Under the pieces are notes generated by a model that saw only the letters and a list, made by a program, of their open reading frames with translations, made no database searches and was not told where the DNA came from. Made by a program: the position numbers and the translations under genes. From contig NZ_BMTY01000012.1 of the NCBI RefSeq assembly GCF_014649915.1, positions 157,852 to 221,851 of the forward strand: a stretch of 64,000 nt of DNA. The letters run 5' to 3'. Source of the DNA: Streptomyces toxytricini. Its GTDB lineage: Bacteria; Actinomycetota; Actinomycetes; Streptomycetales; Streptomycetaceae. This document shows positions 1-9,690 of this stretch, piece by piece (the stretch's first letter is position 1; every line of letters starts with the position of its first letter).

Positions 1-134
1 GGATCACCCCACGAGGAGCTGACGATGCCCGCCTCGCCGCTCCCGCCGCTGTCGCTGCCGCCGCCGCAGGCCGTCGCGGCGAGGGCGACGGCCACCGCGC
101 CTGCGGCCCACCTGGCGTGCGTGGCTCCGCGCAT
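1..134 (-). CDS. Oligopeptide ABC transporter substrate-binding lipoprotein, N-terminal fragment (cut by window edge)
   Basis: Only the first 44 codons lie in the window; the gene runs leftward off the edge. The start is fixed by an AGGAGG box at 141-146, six bases from ATG at 134. The peptide has a short basic start, a hydrophobic stretch and a lipobox (AATAC) with the lipid-modified Cys at residue 23, then a Gly/Ser-rich linker typical of Streptomyces lipoproteins. The first 23 residues nearly match the lipoprotein starting at 7043 (both MRGAT, then W at 9 and Cys at 23). I infer a paralogous SBP_bac_5-family peptide-binding protein, so a second peptide transporter (perhaps BldK or its neighbour) probably continues left. 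Function beyond the leader is inference. Confidence 0.75.
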   Translation of the reverse strand, partial: MRGATHARWAAGAVAVALAATACGGGSDSGGSGEAGIVSSSWGD

Positions 135-242
135 GGAGTGCCTCCTACTGGCTCCCGGGACTCGCTTCGGGGCCAATGTCCCCCCATGTGGGTGCCGCCG
201 CACGCCCGGCTCGACCGATTGCACCCGTGGGGAAAGCCGCTG

Positions 243-1181
243 TCACCCGACCGGGTGCAAAGGCAGCTCCCAGGTGTCCACCGCGTAGTGCTGCCGCATG
301 CCGTGGGCCTCGTACAGGCCGAGCGCCCCGGTCGCGTTGCGGGTGTCGACGCCGAGGCCGAGGGTGTCCCGGCCGCGGGCCGCGTACGCGGCGAAGGCGT
401 GGCGCAGCAGGTGTCCGCCGATGCCGCGGCCGCGCAGCTCCTTGCGGACGCCGAGGTGGCTGATCCAGGCCATGCTCGCACGGTCGTCGCGGGTGAGGAG
501 GACGGCGGCGTCGCCGTGGCCGGGCAGGCTCGCGATCCAGACCAGCGACCAGTCGAGGCGGCGGCCGTCGATGTGGTCGAGCCAGTTCTCGTACGGGCGG
601 TCCACGTGGCCGAAGTGGGCGGCGAAGGACTCCTCGACGAGGGCGTGGGCGCGGGCCGGGTCGGCCGGGTCGCTGCCGCAGTGCCGCAGGACGAGCCCCT
701 CGGGCGGGGCGGGCGGCAGGTCGGCGGCCGGGTCGAGGGGGCGGGTCATCACCTGGTAGTGGCGGATGGTGCGGTATCCGCGCCCGGCCAGCAGGCCGAG
801 GTCGAGGGTGGGGGTGCGGTTGAGCTGGAGCCGCAGCCGGCCCTCGGGGGCACCGGCGGCCATCTCGCGGGCGCGGGCCTCGATCCGCTCGAAGAGGGCG
901 GTGGCCGCGGCGTCGCGGCCGGGCAGTACGTAGTGGTCGCAGTCCACGCGCCCCGGCTCGGAGTCCGCCCAGACCATGCCGTACCCGGTGAGCCGGCCGT
1001 CCTCGAAGGCGAGCCAGGAGTCGGTGGAGAGCTCCACCCCGGGGTGGCTCAGGTCGGCTTCGACGGAGGCGAGGTCGGTCTCGGGCCGGCCGATCTCGAT
1101 CTCGTCGACGGCGTTGAGGAGGGCGCAGATGTCGGCCGCGTCCCCCGGTTCGGTGGGGCGCACGGTCATCACGTCGGTCAT
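243..1181 (-). CDS. GNAT family N-acetyltransferase, tandem-domain
   Basis: 312 residues starting at ATG 1181; in-frame alternatives are 1217 upstream and ATG 1169 downstream. The C-terminal half carries the acetyl-CoA binding motif A (RGRGIGGHLLRH, about residue 250) and the following GALGLYEAHGM region of GNAT enzymes. The N-terminal half, with TVRPTEPGDAADI and WLAFEDGRLTGYGMV, looks like a second, degenerate GNAT fold. Substrate unknown. It lies between two peptide-transporter loci on the same strand, 130 bp downstream of the second ATPase gene, so it could be read from the same transcript, but nothing shows a functional link. Confidence 0.85.
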   Translation of the reverse strand: MTDVMTVRPTEPGDAADICALLNAVDEIEIGRPETDLASVEADLSHPGVELSTDSWLAFEDGRLTGYGMVWADSEPGRVDCDHYVLPGRDAAATALFERIEARAREMAAGAPEGRLRLQLNRTPTLDLGLLAGRGYRTIRHYQVMTRPLDPAADLPPAPPEGLVLRHCGSDPADPARAHALVEESFAAHFGHVDRPYENWLDHIDGRRLDWSLVWIASLPGHGDAAVLLTRDDRASMAWISHLGVRKELRGRGIGGHLLRHAFAAYAARGRDTLGLGVDTRNATGALGLYEAHGMRQHYAVDTWELPLHPVG

Positions 1182-1311
1182 CGGGCCACTGTCCGCGAGG
1201 CGCCGGCGGGCCCGCAACGCGTTTTCCCCGGCGGGGAAACGCCGGGGCGCCCGGCTCCGGAGGTGTCCGGTGCCGGGCGCCCCTCAGGTGCGTCCGCTGG
1301 TGCGGTGGAGG

Positions 1312-2358
1312 TCAGACGGCGAGGACCGCCCGCTCCTCCGCGAAGTGGCACGCCGACTCGTGCGCGGCGAGGGTGTTCTGGCCCTTGTAACGCTCGGGGA
1401 CGGCGAGGAGCGGCTGCTCGGTGGAGCAGATGTCCTGCGCCTTCCAGCAGCGGGTGCGGAAGCGGCAGCCCGACGGCGGGTTGGCCGGGGACGGGACGTC
1501 GCCGGTCAGGATGATCCGGTCGCGGGCCTCGCGGGCCTCCGGGTCCGGGACCGGGACCGCCGACAGCAGCGCCTGGGTGTAGGGGTGCGTCGGGTGGTCG
1601 TAGATCTCGTTGTCGGTGCCGATCTCGGCCATCTTGCCGAGGTACATCACGCCGACGCGGTCGGAGATGTGCCGGACGATCGACAGGTCGTGCGCGATGA
1701 ACACGTACGACAGGTCGAACTCGTCCTGGAGCTTCTCCATCAGGTTGACGACCTGCGCCTGCACCGACACGTCGAGCGCGGAGACCGGCTCGTCGCAGAT
1801 GATGATCTCCGGGTTGAGCGCGAGGCCGCGGGCGATGCCGATGCGCTGGCGCTGGCCGCCGGAGAACTGGTGCGGGTAGCGGTTGATGTACTCGGGGTTC
1901 AGGCCCACGACGTCCAGGAGTTCCTGGACCTTGCGGCGCCGGTCGCCCTTCGGGGCCACCTCGGGGTGGATCTCGAAGGGCTCCCCGATGATGTCGCCGA
2001 CCGTCATGCGCGGGTTCAGCGAGGTGTACGGGTCCTGGAAGACCATCTGGATGTTGCGGCGGACGGCCTTCAGGGCGCGGCCGGACAGCTTGGTGATGTC
2101 CTGGCCCTTGTAGAACACCTCGCCGGAGGTGGCGCGCTCCAGGCTCATCAGCAGCTTGGCGACGGTGGACTTGCCGCAGCCGGACTCGCCGACGATGCCG
2201 AGGGTCTCGCCCCGGTAGAGGTCGAAGGAGACGCCGTCGACGGCCTTGACCGCGCCGACCTGCTTCTTGAACAGGATGCCCTGGGTCAGCGGGAAGTGCT
2301 TGACCAGGTTGCGCACCTGAAGGATCGGCTCGCGCTCGCCCTTGGTGAGGTCAGCCAT
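1312..2358 (-). CDS. Oligopeptide/dipeptide ABC transporter ATP-binding protein (OppF/DppF type)
   Basis: 348 residues. Cytoplasmic ATPase that powers peptide import with the OppD-type partner encoded just upstream. Visible motifs: Walker A GESGCGKST near residue 56, signature SGGQRQRIGIARGLA, Walker B IIICDEP, and the H-loop IAHDLS. The C-terminus has the oligo/dipeptide transporter extension with conserved Cys residues (PSGCRFRTRCWKAQDIC). The ATG overlaps the stop of the preceding ATPase gene by 8 bases, so translation is probably coupled. This is the last gene of the five-gene operon. Confidence 0.95.
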   Translation of the reverse strand: MADLTKGEREPILQVRNLVKHFPLTQGILFKKQVGAVKAVDGVSFDLYRGETLGIVGESGCGKSTVAKLLMSLERATSGEVFYKGQDITKLSGRALKAVRRNIQMVFQDPYTSLNPRMTVGDIIGEPFEIHPEVAPKGDRRRKVQELLDVVGLNPEYINRYPHQFSGGQRQRIGIARGLALNPEIIICDEPVSALDVSVQAQVVNLMEKLQDEFDLSYVFIAHDLSIVRHISDRVGVMYLGKMAEIGTDNEIYDHPTHPYTQALLSAVPVPDPEAREARDRIILTGDVPSPANPPSGCRFRTRCWKAQDICSTEQPLLAVPERYKGQNTLAAHESACHFAEERAVLAV

Positions 2359-3406
2359 GGATCTGCTCCTTCCAGAAGTGGCACGCGCTGCCGCGGCCCG
2401 GCAGCTCGGTGCCGTCCTGCTCGGTCACCCGGTGCAGGACCGGAACGTCGGTGCGGCAGACGTCCTGCGCCTTCGGGCAGCGCGGGTTGAAGGCGCAGCC
2501 CGAGGGGATGTTCAGCAGGTTGGGCGGCAGGCCCTTGATCGCGTACAGCTCCTGGCCCTTGAGGTCCAGGCGCGGGATCGAGTCGAGCAGGCCGCGGGTG
2601 TACGGGTGCGCGGGGCGCTTGTAGATCTCGTGGACCGGGGCGGTCTCGACGATCCGGCCGCCGTACATGACGGCGATCTTGTCCGCGACGTCGGCGACGA
2701 CGCCGAGGTCGTGGGTGATCAGGATCAGGCCCATGTTCATCTCGCGCTGGAGTTCCGCGAGGAGGTCCATGACCTGGGCCTGGACCGTCACGTCGAGGGC
2801 CGTGGTCGGCTCGTCGGCGATGATCAGGTCCGGCTCCAGGGCCATCGCCATGGCGATCATGATGCGCTGGCGCATGCCGCCGGAGAACTGGTGCGGGTAG
2901 TCGCCCACGCGCGCCTTGGCGGCGGGGATCTTCACCCGGTCCATCAGCTCGACGGCCTTGGCGAGGGAGTCCTTCTTGGACATCCCGCGGTGGACGCGGA
3001 ACATCTCGCCGAGCTGGGCGCCGACGGTGTGCACCGGGTTCAGCGAGGAGAGCGCGTCCTGGAAGATCATCGCGATCTTCGAGCCGCGGATCTTGCGGTA
3101 CTCGTCCGCCGGGAGCTTCAGCAGGTCCTGGCCCTGGAAGAGGATCTCGCCGGAGGGGATCTTGCCGGGCGGCATGTCGAGGATGCCCATGATGGCCTGC
3201 GCCGTCACGGACTTGCCCGAGCCGGACTCGCCGAGGACGGCGAGGGTCTCGCCGGCGTCCACGGAGTACGAGACTCCGTTGACGGCCTTGGCGACGCCGT
3301 CGCGGGTGTGGAACTCGACGTGCAGGTCGCGCACTTCGAGGAGGGGGGTGCCCTCGCTCGCGGCGCGCGGCGCCGGGACGTTCGTGGTCTTGTCGATGCT
3401 GGTCAA
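2351..3406 (-). CDS. Oligopeptide/dipeptide ABC transporter ATP-binding protein (OppD/DppD type)
   Basis: 351 residues. First of the two ATPases of the peptide importer. Motifs: Walker A GESGSGKSVTA near residue 58, signature FSGGMRQRIMIAMAMA, Walker B LIIADEPTTALDVT, H-loop LITHDLGVVADVADK, and the Cys-containing C-terminal extension (PSGCAFNPRCPKAQDVC). It starts 13 bases after the stop of the permease gene and overlaps the next ATPase gene by 8 bases. Order and spacing make a single A-B-C-D-F operon clear. Confidence 0.95.
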   Translation of the reverse strand: MTSIDKTTNVPAPRAASEGTPLLEVRDLHVEFHTRDGVAKAVNGVSYSVDAGETLAVLGESGSGKSVTAQAIMGILDMPPGKIPSGEILFQGQDLLKLPADEYRKIRGSKIAMIFQDALSSLNPVHTVGAQLGEMFRVHRGMSKKDSLAKAVELMDRVKIPAAKARVGDYPHQFSGGMRQRIMIAMAMALEPDLIIADEPTTALDVTVQAQVMDLLAELQREMNMGLILITHDLGVVADVADKIAVMYGGRIVETAPVHEIYKRPAHPYTRGLLDSIPRLDLKGQELYAIKGLPPNLLNIPSGCAFNPRCPKAQDVCRTDVPVLHRVTEQDGTELPGRGSACHFWKEQIHG

Positions 3407-3419
3407 CGTACGCCCTTCC

Positions 3420-4388
3420 TCAGCGCAGCTTCGGGTCGAGGGCGTCGCGGACCGCGTCGCCGACCATGATGAAAGCGAGCACGGTGATGCTCAGGGCGGC
3501 GGCCGGGAACAGCAGGACGTGCGGGGCCTGCAGGAAGCGGTCCTTGGCGTCGCTGATCATCAGACCCCAGGAGATCTCCGGGGGCTGGACGCCGATGCCG
3601 AGGTAGGACAGGGCCGCCTCCGCACCGATGTACACGCCGAGGCTGATCGCGCCGACCACGATGACCGGGGCGATGGCGTTCGGCAGGATGTGCCGCAGCG
3701 TGATGCGCACGGTGCTCGCGCCGAGGGCGCGGGCGGCCACGACGTAGTCGTTGTTCTTGTGCTGCAGCACCGACGACCGCATGATGCGGAAGATCTGCGG
3801 CCAGCCCAGGGTGGCGAGGACCGCCGAGACCGTCCAGGCGTTGCCCTCGCGGCCGGACATGATGAGCATGCCGCCGAGGAGGAGCGGGATCGCGAAGAAG
3901 ATCTCGGTGATGCGGGACAGGATGCTGTCCATGATGCCGCCGAGCCAGCCGGCGAGCAGGCCCAGCGCGCCGCCGACGGTGAGGACCAGGGTGGTGGTCA
4001 CGACACCGACGATGACGGAGTTGCGGGCGGCCCAGATGGTGCGGGTGTAGATGTCACAGCCCTGGACGTCGAAGCCGAACCAGTTCTCACCGGTCGGCGG
4101 CTTCAGGGAGTTCTGCAGGGTGCAGGCGTTCGCCGCGAACGGAGTGCCGGAGGTGAACCAGCCGGGCACGGCGGACAGCACGAGCATGCAGAAGACGAGG
4201 AAGGCGCCGATCAGGAAGATCGGGTTGCTGCGCAGGTCGCGCCAGGCGTCGGACCAGAGGCTGGCGATCCGCTCCTGCTTCTCGTCCTTCTTCCCGCCCG
4301 CGGGGCCGCTGGCGGCGGTGCCCGTGGAGGGGGCGCCGGCGGTCTGGGTGTCGGTCATCGAGTCCTCCACCGAAGTCGTGTCACGCAT
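3420..4388 (-). CDS. Peptide ABC transporter permease (OppC/DppC type)
   Basis: 322 residues. Inner-membrane permease with a hydrophilic Gly/Ala-rich N-terminus of about 50 residues, then six predicted membrane segments, and a periplasmic loop containing NWFGFDVQGCDIYTRTIW, typical of OppC proteins. The cytoplasmic EAA loop reads ARALGASTVRITLRHILPN. It ends with DPKLR, a common OppC terminus. Its ATG overlaps the end of the OppB-type gene by 8 bases (TATGCGTGA junction), indicating coupling with its heterodimer partner. Confidence 0.93.
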   Translation of the reverse strand: MRDTTSVEDSMTDTQTAGAPSTGTAASGPAGGKKDEKQERIASLWSDAWRDLRSNPIFLIGAFLVFCMLVLSAVPGWFTSGTPFAANACTLQNSLKPPTGENWFGFDVQGCDIYTRTIWAARNSVIVGVVTTTLVLTVGGALGLLAGWLGGIMDSILSRITEIFFAIPLLLGGMLIMSGREGNAWTVSAVLATLGWPQIFRIMRSSVLQHKNNDYVVAARALGASTVRITLRHILPNAIAPVIVVGAISLGVYIGAEAALSYLGIGVQPPEISWGLMISDAKDRFLQAPHVLLFPAAALSITVLAFIMVGDAVRDALDPKLR

Positions 4389-5322
4389 AGCGGATCCTCG
4401 GGTCGAGCACGGCGTAGAGCAGGTCCACGATCAGGTTGGCGAGCAGGTAGACGAGGACGAGCAGCGTCACGACGCCCACGAGCACGGTGCCCTGGTCGAG
4501 GCGGATGGCCTGGGCGATCAGGCCACCGATGCCGTTGATGTTGAAGATGTTCTCGGTGATGACCGCGCCGCCCATCAGGGAGCCGAGGTCCGCGCCGAGG
4601 AAGGTGACGATCGGGATCAGCGCGTTGCGCAGCGCGTGGTTCACGACCACCCGGCGCCGGGGCAGGCCCTTGGCGACGGCGGTGCGCACGTAGTCGGCGC
4701 GCATGGTCTCCATCAGGCTGGTCCGGGTCAGGCGGGTGACGTACGCCAGCGACGTCGAGGCCAGGATGAAGCCGGGCAGCAGGTACGCCTTGAACCCGTC
4801 CGACTCGTTGAAGGAGACGGGGAAGAAGTCGAACCCGAGTTCCTTCAGCTCGACTCCGAGGAGGAGCTGGAGGACGAAGCCGGTGACGAACACCGGGATG
4901 GAGATGACCAGCAGGGTGGAGAGCAGGACCAGCTGGTCGAGGAACTTGCCGCGGCGCAGCGCGGCCATGATGCCGGCGGTGACGCCGACGAGCGCCTCGA
5001 TGGCGAAGGCCACGATGGCGAGGTTGACCGTGTACGGGAATGCCTCGGTGATGAGGTCCAGGACCTGGCGGCCGTTCAGGGTCTCGCCGAGGTTCCCCTG
5101 GAGCACACCGGTCAGGTAGTTCCAGTACTGGACCAGGAAGGGGTCGTCGAGGTGGTACTTCTCGCGCAGCATCGCGGCGACGAGGGGGTCGGCCTTCTTT
5201 TCGCCGGCGAGGGCCTGCACGGGGTCGCCGCCCAGCGCGAAGGTGAGGAAGTAGATCAGGAAAGTGGCACCGAGCAGAACAGGGATCGCCTGTATGAGTC
5301 GGCGGATGAGGTAGCGGCCCAT
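4381..5322 (-). CDS. Peptide ABC transporter permease (OppB/DppB type)
   Basis: 313 residues. Membrane permease of the BPD_transp_1 family. The N-terminus MGRYLIRRLIQAIPVLLGAT is the first membrane helix; the EAA loop is RTAVAKGLPRRRVVVNHALR, followed by NALIPIVTFLGADLGSLMGG, and the protein ends DPRIRYA. It forms the channel with the OppC-type protein. It is separated from the upstream lipoprotein gene by 98 bp holding a strong hairpin, whereas all downstream genes overlap or nearly touch, so expression of the permease/ATPase part may be set below that of the binding protein. Confidence 0.93.
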   Translation of the reverse strand: MGRYLIRRLIQAIPVLLGATFLIYFLTFALGGDPVQALAGEKKADPLVAAMLREKYHLDDPFLVQYWNYLTGVLQGNLGETLNGRQVLDLITEAFPYTVNLAIVAFAIEALVGVTAGIMAALRRGKFLDQLVLLSTLLVISIPVFVTGFVLQLLLGVELKELGFDFFPVSFNESDGFKAYLLPGFILASTSLAYVTRLTRTSLMETMRADYVRTAVAKGLPRRRVVVNHALRNALIPIVTFLGADLGSLMGGAVITENIFNINGIGGLIAQAIRLDQGTVLVGVVTLLVLVYLLANLIVDLLYAVLDPRIRYA

Positions 5323-5349
5323 CAGACCTCCAGCAGTTGAACAGGGGCA

Positions 5350-5391
5350 GGGGGCAGGCGGACGGAACCCTGGTTCCGTCCGCCCGCCCCC
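5350..5391 (-). terminator. Intercistronic hairpin between binding-protein and permease genes
   Basis: Arms 5350-5369 and 5372-5391 pair over 20 bp with a single mismatch. There is no clear T-run. Placed between the lipoprotein stop (5421) and the permease start (5322), it fits a partial terminator or an mRNA-stabilising hairpin that yields excess binding protein, a known arrangement in peptide permease operons. Which of the two it is cannot be read from sequence. Confidence 0.75.
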
Positions 5392-5420
5392 GAGTCAGTT
5401 CCCCTTGGTGAAGAAGCGTG

Positions 5421-7043
5421 TTAGTTGAGCTCGACGTTGGCCAGGTCCATGCGGCCCTGGGCGTCGATCTCGACGTTCTTCACGGACTTGGAGTAGGCCG
5501 AGGAGGACATGTAGGTGAAGACCGGGATGTACGGCAGGTCGCGGATGATGATGTCATCGGCCTGCTGGTACAGCTTCAGCGAGGCGGCCGGGTCGACGGT
5601 CTTGTCGGCCTCGTCCATCAGCTTCTCGAACTCTTCGTTGACGTAGCCGCCGTAGTTCGAGCCGTGGTCGATGGCGACCTTCGAGAAGATCGGACGCAGG
5701 TAGTTCTCCGCGGCCGGGTAGTCCATGGACCACGCCATGCGGAAGGCGCCCTTGTACTTCTTGTCGCCCAGGTCGGTCAGCATGTCGCCGAACTTCGCGA
5801 ACGGCTTGGCGGTGACCTCGACGCCGAGGTTCGCCTTCAGCTGGTTGGCGACGGCCTCGATCCACTCCTTGTGGCCGCCGTCGGCGTTGTAGCCGAGCTC
5901 GATCTTGTTGCCCGGAACACCGCCCGCCTGGGTCCACAGCTCCTTGGCCTTGGTCGGGTTGTAGGTGCCGACCTCGCCCAGGGCGCCCTTGCGGTAGCCG
6001 GGGATGATGGGGTTGATGAAGTCGTCGGCCGGCTTGCGGGTGCCGTTGAAGATGGTCTTCGTCAGCGCCTCCCGGTCGATGGCCATGGAGATCGCCTTGC
6101 GGATCTCGACCTTGCCGAAGGCCTCCGGGTTGGTGGAGAGCGGCAGGCCGACGTAGCCGACGCCCGACTCCGGCTTGTAGATGTAGCGCTCGCCGAACTC
6201 CTGGGAGACGGTGGCCATCGCCGAGGTGGGGAGCTTGTCGACGATCTGGATGGTGTCGGCGCGCAGGTCGTTGTACGCCGTGTCCAGGTTGTCGTAGATC
6301 TTGAAGGTGACGCCGTCGAGCTTCGCCTTGCCGCCGGCGTAGTTCTCGAAGCGCTTGACCTTGATCTGCTTGTTGTGCTCCCAGGCGCCGTCCATCTGGA
6401 ACGGGCCGTTGCCGATCGGGGCCTCGCCGAACTTCTTCGGGTCTGCCTCGAACGCCTTCGGCAGCGGGTAGAAGGCGTTGTAGCCCAGCATGGTCTTGAA
6501 CTGCGAGAAGGGGGCCTTCAGCGTGACCGTGAAGGTCTTCTCGTCGACGACCTTGAGGCCCTTGAGCTCGGTGGCGGTGGGCTTCTTGTCCTTGCCCGGC
6601 GCCAGCTCGTCGGAGCCCTCGATCTTGGAGAAGAAGGGCAGGCCCTCGGCGGCGTTGTCCTGGTTGGCGCCCCAGTTCCAGGCGCGGACGAACGACTGGG
6701 CGTCGACCTTCTCACCGTTGTGGAAGGTGTAGCCGTCCTTCAGCTTGATGGTCCAGGTCTTCGAGTCCTGGGTCTCGATGGACTCGGCCACCGCGAGCTT
6801 CGGCTCGTTGGTCTTGTTGTCGTAGTCGACCAGGCCGGTGAAGAGGGCGTTGAGAACCTCGGCGCCCTCGGACTCGGCGGTGTTCTGACCGATCAGGCCG
6901 TGCTGCGGCTCGCCGAGCACCACGGTGATGTTGCCACCGGACTTGGCCTTGCCGTCGCCTTCCTTGCTGGTGCTGCAAGCCGTTGCAGCCATCGCCACGA
7001 TGACGGCACCGGCGACCCACTTGGCGCTCGTTGCTCCGCGCAT
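5421..7043 (-). CDS. Oligopeptide ABC transporter substrate-binding lipoprotein (SBP_bac_5)
   Basis: 540 residues. Extracytoplasmic peptide-binding lipoprotein feeding the BCDF transporter downstream. The start ATG 7043 has GAGGAGG at 7052-7058. The lipobox AATAC puts the lipidated Cys at residue 23. SBP_bac_5 hallmarks include VLNALFTGLVDYD, WTIKLKDGYTFHNGEKVDAQSF-type text near residue 95, and IRKAISMAIDREAL. First gene of a five-gene operon with about 340 bp of upstream control DNA. The leader matches the fragment at 1-134. In Streptomyces, BldK-type importers take up peptides needed for aerial growth; assignment to BldK itself is only suggested by neighbourhood. Confidence 0.93.
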   Translation of the reverse strand: MRGATSAKWVAGAVIVAMAATACSTSKEGDGKAKSGGNITVVLGEPQHGLIGQNTAESEGAEVLNALFTGLVDYDNKTNEPKLAVAESIETQDSKTWTIKLKDGYTFHNGEKVDAQSFVRAWNWGANQDNAAEGLPFFSKIEGSDELAPGKDKKPTATELKGLKVVDEKTFTVTLKAPFSQFKTMLGYNAFYPLPKAFEADPKKFGEAPIGNGPFQMDGAWEHNKQIKVKRFENYAGGKAKLDGVTFKIYDNLDTAYNDLRADTIQIVDKLPTSAMATVSQEFGERYIYKPESGVGYVGLPLSTNPEAFGKVEIRKAISMAIDREALTKTIFNGTRKPADDFINPIIPGYRKGALGEVGTYNPTKAKELWTQAGGVPGNKIELGYNADGGHKEWIEAVANQLKANLGVEVTAKPFAKFGDMLTDLGDKKYKGAFRMAWSMDYPAAENYLRPIFSKVAIDHGSNYGGYVNEEFEKLMDEADKTVDPAASLKLYQQADDIIIRDLPYIPVFTYMSSSAYSKSVKNVEIDAQGRMDLANVELN

Positions 7044-7388
7044 GGGTTATTGCCTCCTCAGGAGTCACTGTCGATACGTGACGGAACCCGGCCCGCTGAC
7101 ACCCCTGACAGCGAAAACCGGCCCCATCGTGTGTGCTCGTGAGTCGACGCTCCCCACAGCGTGTGACCCATTGACCCGAGCTCAATGGAGCCATCCTCAG
7201 GGACCGCCCGACCGTAAACCACACTTCAGTGGTCTCGTTTTCACAACATCGATCCGCGCCAGAAACCCGAAATCCGGACAAAGGGAACAGAGACAGACAC
7301 GCGCGAAACGGACGGTTGACTCACCATCCGGAGCGCGACGGTCGGAATGCGGACAACTGAACACAAGAATCCGCTTGACAAAAGCGAA
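7044..7388 (-). promoter_or_regulatory. Upstream control region of the peptide transporter operon
   Basis: A 345-bp non-coding stretch, less GC-rich than the genes around it. It holds two inverted repeats: CCATTGA/TCAATGG at 7168-7188 (7-bp arms, 7-base spacer) and ACCAC/GTGGT at 7218-7233. Either could be an operator; the regulator is unknown and I could not assign a confident -10/-35 pair. Confidence 0.45.
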
Positions 7389-7428
7389 CAGCCCCCCTTG
7401 CCACGGGATTCCGTGGCAAGGGGGGCTG
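7389..7428 (-). terminator. Strong terminator of typA
   Basis: Perfect 18-bp stem (7389-7406 with 7411-7428) and a four-base loop GATT, 43 bp past the typA stop. On the minus strand it is followed by a T-rich stretch (TTCGCTTTT). It separates typA from the peptide transporter operon. Confidence 0.9.
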
Positions 7429-7470
7429 CCCTGCGGTGCGGCGCGACCGGCGGGTGCGCCAACTACCGGA

Positions 7471-9375
<1,905 letters not shown>

Positions 9376-9690
9376 TGCGGCGCTTCTCCCGGGATCGTGG
9401 ATGGCGTCGCGTACGGTCCGGCACGCGCGCCCTGGCCGGGCGGAAAACCTGCCACGGCCTTACCCCATCCTACGTCGGATGGCGGGAACCGCCTGCCGGG
9501 GGGTCTGTCAAGAGGCCGTACGACTGAGACCGGCCGGGATGCGGGGTGGGGGGCTCCGGCCGTGGTGGAACGGGTACTGCCGCGGGTCAACGGGTATCCA
9601 CGACCTTGCCCGCCGGGCATCCGGCGGGCAAGGGAATTGAGTCACTTCTGAGCTTGTGACCCGCGGGTCACCCCCGCGGCCACCGGATTG
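9376..9690 (-). promoter_or_regulatory. Intergenic: lipoprotein terminator, palindrome and typA promoter region
   Basis: No gene seen in this 315 bp. A perfect 13-bp stem (9604-9616 with 9621-9633, loop GCAT) lies 58 bp past the lipoprotein stop and is a likely terminator. A perfect 16-bp palindrome GTGACCCGCGGGTCAC sits at 9656-9671, between that stop and the hairpin. The part nearest 9376 should hold the typA promoter, but I cannot point to its boxes. Confidence 0.6.

Noticed and set aside
7241..7462. Small open frame in the transporter upstream region
   Set aside because: Crosses the typA terminator, has no RBS and an untypical composition.
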